The position numbers were made by a program, and so were the translations under genes. The notes below the pieces were generated by a model, which was not told the origin of the DNA, did no database searches, and saw only the letters and a list, made by a program, of their open reading frames with translations. Below are positions 26,767 through 33,275 of a stretch of DNA of 64,000 nt, one piece after another. The first letter of the stretch is position 1. Each line of letters begins with the position of its first letter. The DNA lies in NCBI GenBank assembly GCA_002320605.1, contig DCKG01000034.1, positions 79,536-143,535 of the forward strand. The letters are read 5' to 3'. Source of the stretch: Bacteroidales bacterium UBA1680. Its GTDB lineage: Bacteria > Bacteroidota > Bacteroidia > Bacteroidales > UBA932.

Positions 26767-29049
26767 TTAGCATTTAACTGCGTCCTCCCCCATCGGCAAA
26801 AGCTCGGAGCCTGGGTAATAGTGGCCGAGGATAGCCTGGAAGCCGTAGCCTTTGCTAGCCATCACTGCGGCTCCAATCTGGCAAAGCCCCACGCCATGGC
26901 CCCAGCCGGAGCCTTTCAACGTAAGCTTGTCGCCGTTCCAGATGACTGCGAAAGCAGAACTCTTAAGATGCGACGAGGAAAGCCATTTCCTGATTATCAA
27001 CTCTTTGCCTATTACCATCTCCCTTTTTGACCCCACGACTCTCAGCCTCTTTATCCTGCCCGAAGGTCCTCTCTCAATCGGGATCAGCTCCTGAATCGTC
27101 CCGAAATCTATTCCCGAGCGTGTCCGAACAAGATCCGAGACTTCATTCCGGGAATATTCCACAGTCCATCTGTAGAAGTCTTTCGTCTCCAAGTCATAGT
27201 CGTTCAGCACTTGGGAGAGAATTTTCTCGTCCGTGGTGTCGCAGAACGGATCGGCCCCGGGTTTCTCGTCCGGAGTGTCTGGAAGCGCTTGAAGGTAAGG
27301 GAAATCCTTGTCTTCCCAGCAAGTAGAGAATAACTCCATGCGGCCGCCGCAGCACTTCGAGAAGCGTGCGTCGCAAATCTCTCCTCCGCTTTTAAGAACC
27401 AAACCCCACGTCTGGTCTATGGCCTTGCGGACAGTTTCGCCGACTGCCATAGTAAGGCCCTGATAGCGCTGGCAATGGTCGTCAGCACACACGTCGAAAA
27501 CCTTGTGGTCGTCGTGGTCGAACCATTTGATGTATTCCGTGTCGTAGCTTTCCTCTTTACCCTCTCCGGCTTTGCAATCCAGCATGGTCACGAGCTCGGC
27601 AACATTATGCGGGGCTTCACCTGGAAGGGATCTGGCAACACTTTTCTTTCTGTTACGGATCTGGGCCATCACCCAGGACCTAGATATGACGGAATGGGCT
27701 TTCAGGAACTCTAGTCCTGCAGAAGATTTCATTTCCGAGGAGATTACGCTCAGCAGATAGTCTTCGACGCCAATTTCGTTGACTGCCGTTACTTTTCCGC
27801 CATCAGTCATGAATTTGAGCCTGCCCGCAAACTTCTGCGTGACCTGCCGCTCCCAATGGAAGTCCACGCCGATGGTGACCCCATACAATATGAAAGACGG
27901 CTCAGCGAACATCGTGGAAGGAGTTTTCGCATCGAATATGAGCTGGTCGTAAAGGGTTCCGTTGTAGAGAATCTTGCCTTCGGAATATTCTACCTTTTGC
28001 TCGCCATCGCCATCGGAAATGATTTCGAATGAAATCTGTTGTCCGGACATTATTCCGACTTCCAGCGTTTCCTGATGCCTGGTGAGTCTCCAGACGAGAG
28101 CCTTTTCATCATCCTCGCCGATGGAGACTTCGGAAATCACTTGGCTCAGCAGCTCAGGCGTCATCTTTTCGTAATCCGACTCCTCAGGGGCGACCATCAC
28201 GCCACCCATGTCAGCGCAGCCAGGGCTCATCGAGAGGTGGTCCGGGCCATCCGAGAAATAATTGTGCGGACGATGCTTGCTGCGAAATATTACTAAAGAG
28301 CGGTATTCGGCATCCTCGAACCAGGAGATTACGTTGAATTTCGGTTCTGGCTCTCCGCCTAGAGTCATAGATGCGCAGTCCAGAAGCCTGTAGAAAAGCT
28401 TTGTGACTGACTTCGGAGTCGCTCCTCTTAAGACGAAAATGCCTCTGGTGAACATATTCAAGTGATACAGCTTGGCCTCTTTCAGGTTTATCAGGTATTC
28501 CAGCTCGCTGTGGCTTCTTGCAGTGCCCAGGAGCTTGTCTACGGCATTCTCCAGGGGCATCATGCCTCTCGGACAGCCTTGAAAATGCATGTGATCTGGG
28601 GCTGACGCTCCGCTCTCCGGACCGTTGTAGTAACAGGCATATTTCCTATTTGTAGCGACGAAGTCCAGCATGTCTGGATAGCGGTGCCATATGGACTGAG
28701 GTGTATGGTCAGTGCTTGATATTACTAGATGGGAAGGGAAAATCGGGTAAGGGTTTAGCGTGATACGGTATCTCTTGCCTTTCCGTCCTTCGAAGTCTAT
28801 GTTGTACTGCTCTTGGGGTCTGTTTTCCGGACACAGGAAGCAAGGCCTCTCGCTGATGGATTTCTTATCCAGCTTCGCCTCCGATGATATCTTTCTTGCC
28901 GGGTTGTATTGCAGCACCACATTCAGCCCGCCGACTGGCAATGTTCTGGTTTCTGCCTTCTTCAAGTTACGATAGTTTTCCGCCGCCATCGGCCAGACCG
29001 ACAGCTGATCGCAGATGAATTTCTCGATTCTTGAATATGACATATTCAT
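26767..29049 (-). CDS. DUF4922 (HIT-like phosphorylase) fused to SpoIID/LytB domain
   Basis: A 760-residue two-part protein. The N-terminal part (about 1-330) resembles DUF4922/GDP-hexose phosphorylase-type HIT proteins. It has a CxxC pair (C70, C73 in RPCFLCPENRP) and the nucleotidyl-transfer motif DHMHFQ (H153, H155). The C-terminal part (about 420-750) is a SpoIID/LytB domain with VEDYLLSVISSEM, LKAHSVISRSWV, DARFSKCCGGRMELF and GWGHGVGLCQIGAAVMA, related to lytic enzymes and amidase enhancers that act on peptidoglycan. No signal peptide is visible, which is odd for a wall-active domain. I start at 29049, since the frame further up overlaps the Nudix gene. The first of two ATGs (29049, 29043) is given. 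Joint role with NamZ and AmpG in wall recycling is inferred. Confidence 0.8.
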   Translation of the reverse strand: MNMSYSRIEKFICDQLSVWPMAAENYRNLKKAETRTLPVGGLNVVLQYNPARKISSEAKLDKKSISERPCFLCPENRPQEQYNIDFEGRKGKRYRITLNPYPIFPSHLVISSTDHTPQSIWHRYPDMLDFVATNRKYACYYNGPESGASAPDHMHFQGCPRGMMPLENAVDKLLGTARSHSELEYLINLKEAKLYHLNMFTRGIFVLRGATPKSVTKLFYRLLDCASMTLGGEPEPKFNVISWFEDAEYRSLVIFRSKHRPHNYFSDGPDHLSMSPGCADMGGVMVAPEESDYEKMTPELLSQVISEVSIGEDDEKALVWRLTRHQETLEVGIMSGQQISFEIISDGDGEQKVEYSEGKILYNGTLYDQLIFDAKTPSTMFAEPSFILYGVTIGVDFHWERQVTQKFAGRLKFMTDGGKVTAVNEIGVEDYLLSVISSEMKSSAGLEFLKAHSVISRSWVMAQIRNRKKSVARSLPGEAPHNVAELVTMLDCKAGEGKEESYDTEYIKWFDHDDHKVFDVCADDHCQRYQGLTMAVGETVRKAIDQTWGLVLKSGGEICDARFSKCCGGRMELFSTCWEDKDFPYLQALPDTPDEKPGADPFCDTTDEKILSQVLNDYDLETKDFYRWTVEYSRNEVSDLVRTRSGIDFGTIQELIPIERGPSGRIKRLRVVGSKREMVIGKELIIRKWLSSSHLKSSAFAVIWNGDKLTLKGSGWGHGVGLCQIGAAVMASKGYGFQAILGHYYPGSELLPMGEDAVKC

Positions 29050-29074
29050 AATGTTCGTAAAACTTGGTACCTTT

Positions 29075-29665
29075 TTATAAAAGCGCCAAGAGCGAATGTT
29101 TGATTGCCTTGAACTCTTGCTCGAAGTTCGGGGTGAAAATACCTTTCCCCAAAGCAGCCTCAATCTCATCCATGCTCCAGTACCTCCCTTCAGAGACCTC
29201 GCTTCCATCTGGCTTCAGCATGAAATTCCCGACGGCAGCGAAGACGTTCACCAGTTCTTTCTCCTGCTCAGACTCCCAGACATAGCTCTCTAAATATATC
29301 GGATTGAAGTCTCTGAAACCAAGTTCTTCAGAGGCCTCCCGATAGAGCGACGTGGAGAGGTATTCGCCATAGTCTATGTGTCCCCCCACCGCAGTGTCCC
29401 ATTTGCCTGGAAGAAGGTCTTTCGACATCGAACGTTTCTGAACATAAAGTTCTGAGTTTCTGTTAATTATATGCAAGTGCACGACAGGATGAAGCAGCTT
29501 TGAGCCGCCGTGGACATATTTCCTGGAAGCTTGGCCAACCACAAGCCCGTCAGGCTCGACGACAGGAACCATCTCTGAGTCCTTCAGCTGCTGTCCGCCA
29601 GGCGTTTCCGCAGTTGGAAGCGGAAGCACTGGCGCTGGCTCTACCGGATATACTAATTCGAACAT
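29075..29665 (-). CDS. Nudix hydrolase
   Basis: A 196-residue protein with a complete Nudix box, GX5EX7REXXEEXG, at residues 95-116 (GHIDYGEYLSTSLYREASEE). Nudix enzymes hydrolyse nucleoside diphosphates linked to another moiety; the HLHIINRNSELYVQKRS stretch before the box is also seen in isopentenyl-diphosphate isomerase-like members, so the substrate is open. The start at 29665 leaves 2 bp after the thioesterase stop; the longer frame starts inside that gene. It is the third gene of the long minus-strand operon and is 25 bp before the DUF4922-SpoIID gene. Confidence 0.85.
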   Translation of the reverse strand: MFELVYPVEPAPVLPLPTAETPGGQQLKDSEMVPVVEPDGLVVGQASRKYVHGGSKLLHPVVHLHIINRNSELYVQKRSMSKDLLPGKWDTAVGGHIDYGEYLSTSLYREASEELGFRDFNPIYLESYVWESEQEKELVNVFAAVGNFMLKPDGSEVSEGRYWSMDEIEAALGKGIFTPNFEQEFKAIKHSLLALL

Positions 29666-29667
29666 CG

Positions 29668-30444
29668 CTAAAAATCTATCTGCGTGCAGAAGCAAGACTT
29701 TCCATCCAGCTTTCCCTCAATGAACCATGTATCCTGACCCTCGGTCTTTATGTGGCTTCGGAAAAGCTCCACTTCATCTCCAGGCTTCGTCTCTTTGTTG
29801 AAATTAATCCTGACATCCTTAACTTGATGCTCAGACGTAATCTCATAGCCGATGCTATCCATGGACCAAGCGATGTAACGAGCGTTATTCGTGTGGCCGA
29901 GGAAATCGACATCGCTGTACATTATCTTGTGTGAAGTGAATCTATCAGCGTCTTTGGGAGGCACCACCTTCTTGCAATGCTCCTCTATCGCATCCCGATG
30001 GCACTGAGTTGACTCAGGGACCATTCTCATGATTTCCTCATCCCTTGCAAACGTTCTCGTCTGCATATTCATGACTATCCAGGAAGAGGTACAAGTGATG
30101 AGCGCTCCGCTGCTGTCCTCGAAATTCAGGTTTCCTTGATGTCTGAGCTCGAAATCCCTGATGTAGAATGGTCCATCAATGCATTTGTGCCATGTGAACA
30201 GGGCAACTTCATCCCTCCATTTCGGTGGCCTGATGAATTTGAAATGCATTCTGGATATGACCCATGCTGTATGGTGGAGCTGAAGGTCATCCCATCCGAA
30301 GTGGAAGTGGCTGGCAGCCGAGTGGGCTATCTCCTGAGCCATGTCCATGAAAGACGATGGCCTTAGATGGAAAGAGCGGTCTGCCATATAGCTTGGGACC
30401 GTGTAATCTTCTTCGTATGTATTGTCTGGCCTTATTCCGTTCAT
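29668..30444 (-). CDS. Acyl-ACP thioesterase
   Basis: A 258-residue FatA/FatB-type thioesterase with two hot-dog folds. It releases free fatty acids from acyl carrier protein. The first domain has TAWVISRMHFKFIRPPKWRDEV, and the second carries the family catalytic region SDVDFLGHTNNARYIAW with N186 and H184 near residue 185. Length is typical for bacterial enzymes of this family. It overlaps the HU-domain gene by 4 bases (ATGA) and precedes the Nudix gene by 2 bp. Free fatty acid release may serve membrane remodelling; nothing nearby shows chain length. Confidence 0.9.
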   Translation of the reverse strand: MNGIRPDNTYEEDYTVPSYMADRSFHLRPSSFMDMAQEIAHSAASHFHFGWDDLQLHHTAWVISRMHFKFIRPPKWRDEVALFTWHKCIDGPFYIRDFELRHQGNLNFEDSSGALITCTSSWIVMNMQTRTFARDEEIMRMVPESTQCHRDAIEEHCKKVVPPKDADRFTSHKIMYSDVDFLGHTNNARYIAWSMDSIGYEITSEHQVKDVRINFNKETKPGDEVELFRSHIKTEGQDTWFIEGKLDGKSCFCTQIDF

Positions 30445-31280
30445 TTCTCTGTATCTTGATAATTGATGATTTCTAGTTCTTCAGGAGTATATAGAAGCGA
30501 ATCAGTGAATGATGGTGCCGTGCGGCTGAGTATTATGAATATGACAAATAGCAGCAGGGCCGTTCCAACAACACAAGCGGTAACAATCCGAGTTATCCTC
30601 CGGCCATCTTTCTTTCTAACTTTCTGAGTCTCAGGGGCGGCATTGGAAGCTGGTGCGGCAGGTGCTGTTTTTTCCGTCTCTACTGGTGGCGCGAGCGTTT
30701 CTGGTGCGGCAGGTGCTGGTGAAACTAGTTCTATAGGCATCTCCTCCTGCTCTGGAACAGATTCTACTACGGGTTCAGGAACCTTAACCTCTGGTTCTGG
30801 CACATCAACTATAGCCGAAAGTTTTTCCACGGCATCATAAACCTCCTCTGGAGTCTCCTCGTGCGTCTTCAATGATACAGGCTGCAAGCCAAATCCGTAA
30901 GGGAATATCTCCAAATCCTCGTCTGGAATGAAAAAAAAGGCGTTTTCTTTCGTAGCCCTAAGCCTCCCCAGGCCAGGAAACACAACAGCCTTCTTCTTTG
31001 TGAGCTCATCCTTCACCCCAGCCACGAAACCAGAAATTATCTTCCTAGACATCTCCAAGTCCATCCCATTAGCCTTTGAATACAGCTGTGCAAGCTTATC
31101 ATCAGAGCCTTGCCTTTCCCTGAACGAAAGCCTCCTATAAGGCGGATTGATGGTGTATCCCCTATCGGAGAACGACGCGGGCACTACCTCGGTCACGAAT
31201 GTGCCAAGACCCGGAAGCGCAACCTCCTCATTATCAAGGATGAGTTCCTTGACCATATCCGCCAAAAGGGCAATTTCCAT
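30441..31280 (-). CDS. HU-like domain (CCDC81-type) membrane protein
   Basis: A 279-residue protein with tandem HU-like folds of the CCDC81-type in its first 130 residues (LPGLGTFVTEVVPAS and VVFPGLGRLRATKENAFFF). A Pro/Ala/Val-rich linker spans about 150-222 and one membrane helix about 230-252 (TRIVTACVVGTALLLFVIFII), with a short tail after it. In Bacteroidetes such proteins are usually SPOR-type or HU-domain envelope proteins that tether DNA-binding-like folds to the inner membrane, perhaps at division sites; function is inferred. I start at 31280 because the longer frame begins upstream of the -7 box at 31304-31311. It is the first gene of the long minus-strand operon. Confidence 0.75.
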   Translation of the reverse strand: MEIALLADMVKELILDNEEVALPGLGTFVTEVVPASFSDRGYTINPPYRRLSFRERQGSDDKLAQLYSKANGMDLEMSRKIISGFVAGVKDELTKKKAVVFPGLGRLRATKENAFFFIPDEDLEIFPYGFGLQPVSLKTHEETPEEVYDAVEKLSAIVDVPEPEVKVPEPVVESVPEQEEMPIELVSPAPAAPETLAPPVETEKTAPAAPASNAAPETQKVRKKDGRRITRIVTACVVGTALLLFVIFIILSRTAPSFTDSLLYTPEELEIINYQDTEK

Positions 31281-31303
31281 AAGCTCAATATTGGAATCAG
31301 ACA

Positions 31304-31311
31304 CAAAGATA
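31304..31311 (-). promoter_or_regulatory. -7 box for the 31.3-22.8 kb operon
   Basis: The minus strand reads TATCTTTG, matching TAnnTTTG, 23 bases before the ATG at 31280. It supports that start over the longer frame. No exact -33 TTTG is seen. Confidence 0.5.
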
Positions 31312-31413
31312 CTCAAAAATTAAAGAATATTCCCATGCAGACAATCCACAGCCACGTACCCTTGCATGCGAATGCCCTTTCACCGATTCAAACAAAAAAT
31401 GCTTTAAAAAAAA

Positions 31414-31444
31414 TTTGCATAAATATCTTTTTGTTGTACCTTTG
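31414..31444 (+). promoter_or_regulatory. Bacteroidetes sigma-ABfr promoter for tRNA-Asn
   Basis: TTTG at 31414-31417 and TACCTTTG at 31437-31444 are separated by exactly 19 bases, which is the consensus TTTG-N19-TAnnTTTG. The tRNA starts about 60 bases after the expected transcription start. Confidence 0.85.
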
Positions 31445-31511
31445 CAATCCCGAACAGGAAACCAAGAAGGACATCTCTCCACTGGCTGCCTGAACGGAAA
31501 ATACAAAATAT

Positions 31512-31585
31512 TCCTCAATAGCTCAGTTGGTTAGAGCACCTGACTGTTAATCAGGGGGTCGCAGGTTCAAGTCCTGCTTGAGGAG
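31512..31585 (+). tRNA. tRNA-Asn (anticodon GTT)
   Basis: A 74-base cloverleaf. The acceptor stem pairs TCCTCAA (31512-31518) with TTGAGGA (31578-31584) and G31585 is the discriminator. The D arm contains AGCTCAGTTGGTTAGAGC, the anticodon loop CTGTTAA has GTT at 31546-31548, and the T arm contains GTTCAAGTC. CCA is not encoded. Confidence 0.97.
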
Positions 31586-31587
31586 CA

Positions 31588-31636
31588 AGAATGGACAAAT
31601 CTTCAAATTGGGGATTTGTCCATTCTCTTTATTTCC
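31588..31636 (+). terminator. Intrinsic terminator of the tRNA-Asn gene
   Basis: A 14-bp perfect stem (31588-31601 with 31613-31626) encloses an 11-base loop and runs into a T-rich tail. It begins 2 bases after the tRNA 3' end. Confidence 0.9.
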
Positions 31637-32042
31637 CAAACGACCTGATTTCAAGAAAAGAGGTCACTTGTTTGCCCGGATTTCCCTCCCCACTACGAAA
31701 GACTCCCGACAGGATACTTTTGGAACCATTTGCAGACGTGCGCAGAAAGGGCATTTTAAAAGTACCTTGCGATTTTATGACAACATACTCCTAGTCGCAA
31801 ATGCAATACATTCATAATAAGCACATTGCGACAAGCTAGGCGAGCACCTAGCGAATATTCCCATAAGATTTAGTCGAAACGGACTGGGGCGAGAAGGATA
31901 ATGACGAGTTTGAGTCGTGGCGCCATTATTCCAAATATTCTTAAATCCGATGATCCTCTGGAAATCTAATAAATGGTCAAAGAATGTGAGGCAACTATAT
32001 GGAATTACAGAAATTTGCCATGTCAATATTCTGAATTTTGTG
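31637..32042. other. Spacer without recognised genes
   Basis: No frame with coding character is seen. The only structure is a 6-bp hairpin, GCTAGG (31835-31840) with CCTAGC (31847-31852), followed by a GAATATTC palindrome at 31853-31860. The last part holds the promoter region of the amidase gene. Confidence 0.6.
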
Positions 32043-32050
32043 TAAGTTTG
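32043..32050 (+). promoter_or_regulatory. -7 box for the nitrilase-family gene
   Basis: TAAGTTTG matches TAnnTTTG and lies 19 bases before the ATG at 32069. A TTTG at 32014-32017 is 25 bases upstream, wider than the usual 19-21, so the -33 element is doubtful. Confidence 0.5.
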
Positions 32051-32068
32051 CAAGAAACGAACATAATC

Positions 32069-32929
32069 ATGAAAGTTTACATTTGTCAGTGCAATCTGCT
32101 CTGGTGTGATTGTGAAGGCAACAGGGCGCATATTGAGGTGTTACTTTCGCAGGCTGGAGAATCTGGCTGGACACAAGAAACAGCCGAGGGGCGAGAAAGC
32201 GCTGGAATCGAGGCTGGGGGGCTGATCGTGCTGCCCGAGATGTTCTCGACGGGATTCATTACGATGCCGGCCGGTGAGGCAGAGAGCGATGGATTCTCGC
32301 TTGGCTGGATGAAGGCCATCTCCAAGAAATATGGTTGCGCGGTGGCAGGGAGCATTGCGACGGAGGTTACAGACGGAGCCGCACAAGGCAGCGTGGTGAC
32401 AGAGGAGGCCGGGAGCGATGTACGAAACCGTTTCTACAACCGATTCTACTTCGTAAAGCCAGATGGGTCTTTCGTAAAATACGACAAAAGACACCTGTTT
32501 TCATTTGCCGGAGAGGACAAAAGGTTCACTGCCGGAAAAGACAGGACTGTCGTCGAATATAATGGAGTACGCTTCCTGCTTCAAGTTTGTTACGACCTTC
32601 GCTTCCCTATTTTCTCCAGGAATATATTGCCGGATCTTTATGACGCGGCAATATATGTAGCTAGCTGGCCTACGCCTAGGATAAGAGCATGGGACAGCCT
32701 GCTGAAAGCTAGGGCAATCGAGAATCAATGCTATGTGATAGGCGTAAACCGAGTAGGCAAGGATCCTTCTTGCCAATATAACGGACATTCCTCAATCGTA
32801 GATCCTTACGGCATAGCGGTCGTCTCTTGCAAGGAAGATACGGAAGAAGTCGCCTGTGCGCAGCTGGACATGCATTCTTTGCAAGAATTTCGCAAGAGAT
32901 TTCCTGTCTTGCGGGATGGAGATAAATAG
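32069..32929 (+). CDS. Nitrilase-superfamily amidohydrolase (omega-amidase-like)
   Basis: A 286-residue carbon-nitrogen hydrolase. The Glu-Lys-Cys triad is intact: E57 in VLPEMFSTGF, K140 in KYDKRHLFSF and C174 in QVCYDLRFP. The motif YDKRHLFSFAGE resembles the YafV/Nit2 omega-amidase group, which hydrolyses 2-oxoglutaramate or 2-oxosuccinamate made by glutamine or asparagine transamination. I start at 32069 because the longer frame has no family similarity before that Met. Two Gly/Glu/Ala-rich insertions (about 28-51 and 98-118) are longer than usual. The gene sits between tRNA-Asn and the BCAA operon leader and has its own -7 box. Confidence 0.85.
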   Translation: MKVYICQCNLLWCDCEGNRAHIEVLLSQAGESGWTQETAEGRESAGIEAGGLIVLPEMFSTGFITMPAGEAESDGFSLGWMKAISKKYGCAVAGSIATEVTDGAAQGSVVTEEAGSDVRNRFYNRFYFVKPDGSFVKYDKRHLFSFAGEDKRFTAGKDRTVVEYNGVRFLLQVCYDLRFPIFSRNILPDLYDAAIYVASWPTPRIRAWDSLLKARAIENQCYVIGVNRVGKDPSCQYNGHSSIVDPYGIAVVSCKEDTEEVACAQLDMHSLQEFRKRFPVLRDGDK

Positions 32930-32953
32930 CAAATCGATTTAAATAAAAATTTT

Positions 32954-32985
32954 CTTGGAATTGAGATTCCCATTTTCTACATTTG
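32954..32985 (+). promoter_or_regulatory. Promoter of the branched-chain amino acid operon
   Basis: CTTG at 32954-32957 and TACATTTG at 32978-32985 are spaced by 20 bases, close to TTTG-N19-21-TAnnTTTG. Transcription should start near 32992, about 25 bases before the leader ORF at 33016. Confidence 0.75.
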
Positions 32986-33015
32986 CAACAGTTACGATTT
33001 GAAAGAATAATATTT

Positions 33016-33078
33016 ATGCAATATTCATCTATTATCGTCATTTCCCTATCTATCCTAGTGCTAAGCATTCAAGGATAG
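33016..33078 (+). CDS. BCAA-rich leader peptide of the ilv-leu operon
   Basis: A 20-codon ORF starting at an ATG about 25 bases after the predicted transcription start and ending TAG at 33076-33078. The peptide is MQYSSIIVISLSILVLSIQG: four-residue lead-in, then alternating Ile, Val, Leu and Ser. Ten of its 20 residues are Ile, Leu or Val (five Ile, three Leu, two Val), and all three Leu codons are CTA. It is too short to be a functional protein and stands directly before an intrinsic terminator and ilvD. I read it as the control peptide of a ribosome-mediated attenuator: when charged tRNA-Ile, -Leu or -Val is scarce the ribosome stalls here and lets an antiterminator form. Its position and composition are seen in the sequence; the stalling role is inferred. 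Confidence 0.85.
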   Translation: MQYSSIIVISLSILVLSIQG

Positions 33079-33153
33079 GGAAGGCGTATGAGATGATTTA
33101 ATTACATATTTATTCATGCATAGCCTTCCCAAACCCCACGGGAAGGTTTTTTT
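33042..33153 (+). promoter_or_regulatory. Transcription attenuator (three alternative hairpins) of the ilv-leu operon
   Basis: Three overlapping pairings exist. Pairing 1:2 is TTCCCTATC (33042-33050) with GATAGGGAA (33074-33082), inside and at the end of the leader ORF. Pairing 2:3, the antiterminator, is GGGAAGGC plus TATG (33078-33090, one bulged G) with CATA plus GCCTTCCC (33119-33130). Pairing 3:4 is CCTTCCC (33124-33130) with GGGAAGG (33140-33146), followed by seven T. Pairings 1:2 and 3:4 can coexist while 2:3 excludes both, which is the logic of a classical amino acid attenuator. A ribosome stalled on the Ile, Val or Leu codons would cover strand 1 and favour the antiterminator. Confidence 0.85.
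33124..33153 (+). terminator. Attenuator terminator upstream of ilvD
   Basis: A 7-bp G/C-rich stem (extendable by a G-U and an A-T pair) with a 9-base loop and a T7 tract at 33147-33153. It would end transcription 123 bases before ilvD unless strand 33123-33130 is held in the antiterminator. The remaining leader (33154-33275) holds only a (CGAAA)3 tract at 33251-33265 before the ilvD start. Confidence 0.9.
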
Positions 33154-33275
33154 GTCTAGCGCACTTTCACATCGAAAGGCTAGCGAAATCGAGTGAAGGC
33201 GAGCCATGAGGGGAAGGATGACGATGGGGACTGAAAATGATTTGAGTTAACGAAACGAAACGAAACAAATAGACA

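Noticed and set aside
29050..29208. N-terminal extension of the DUF4922-SpoIID protein
   Set aside because: It overlaps the Nudix gene in another frame and has no domain similarity; the ATG at 29049 is better.
31578..31817. Open frames after tRNA-Asn
   Set aside because: They begin in the tRNA or its terminator stem and show no coding character.
33154..33275. Possible BCAA-sensing riboswitch or T-box
   Set aside because: No T-box specifier or antiterminator consensus is visible, and the leader peptide with hairpins explains the region.
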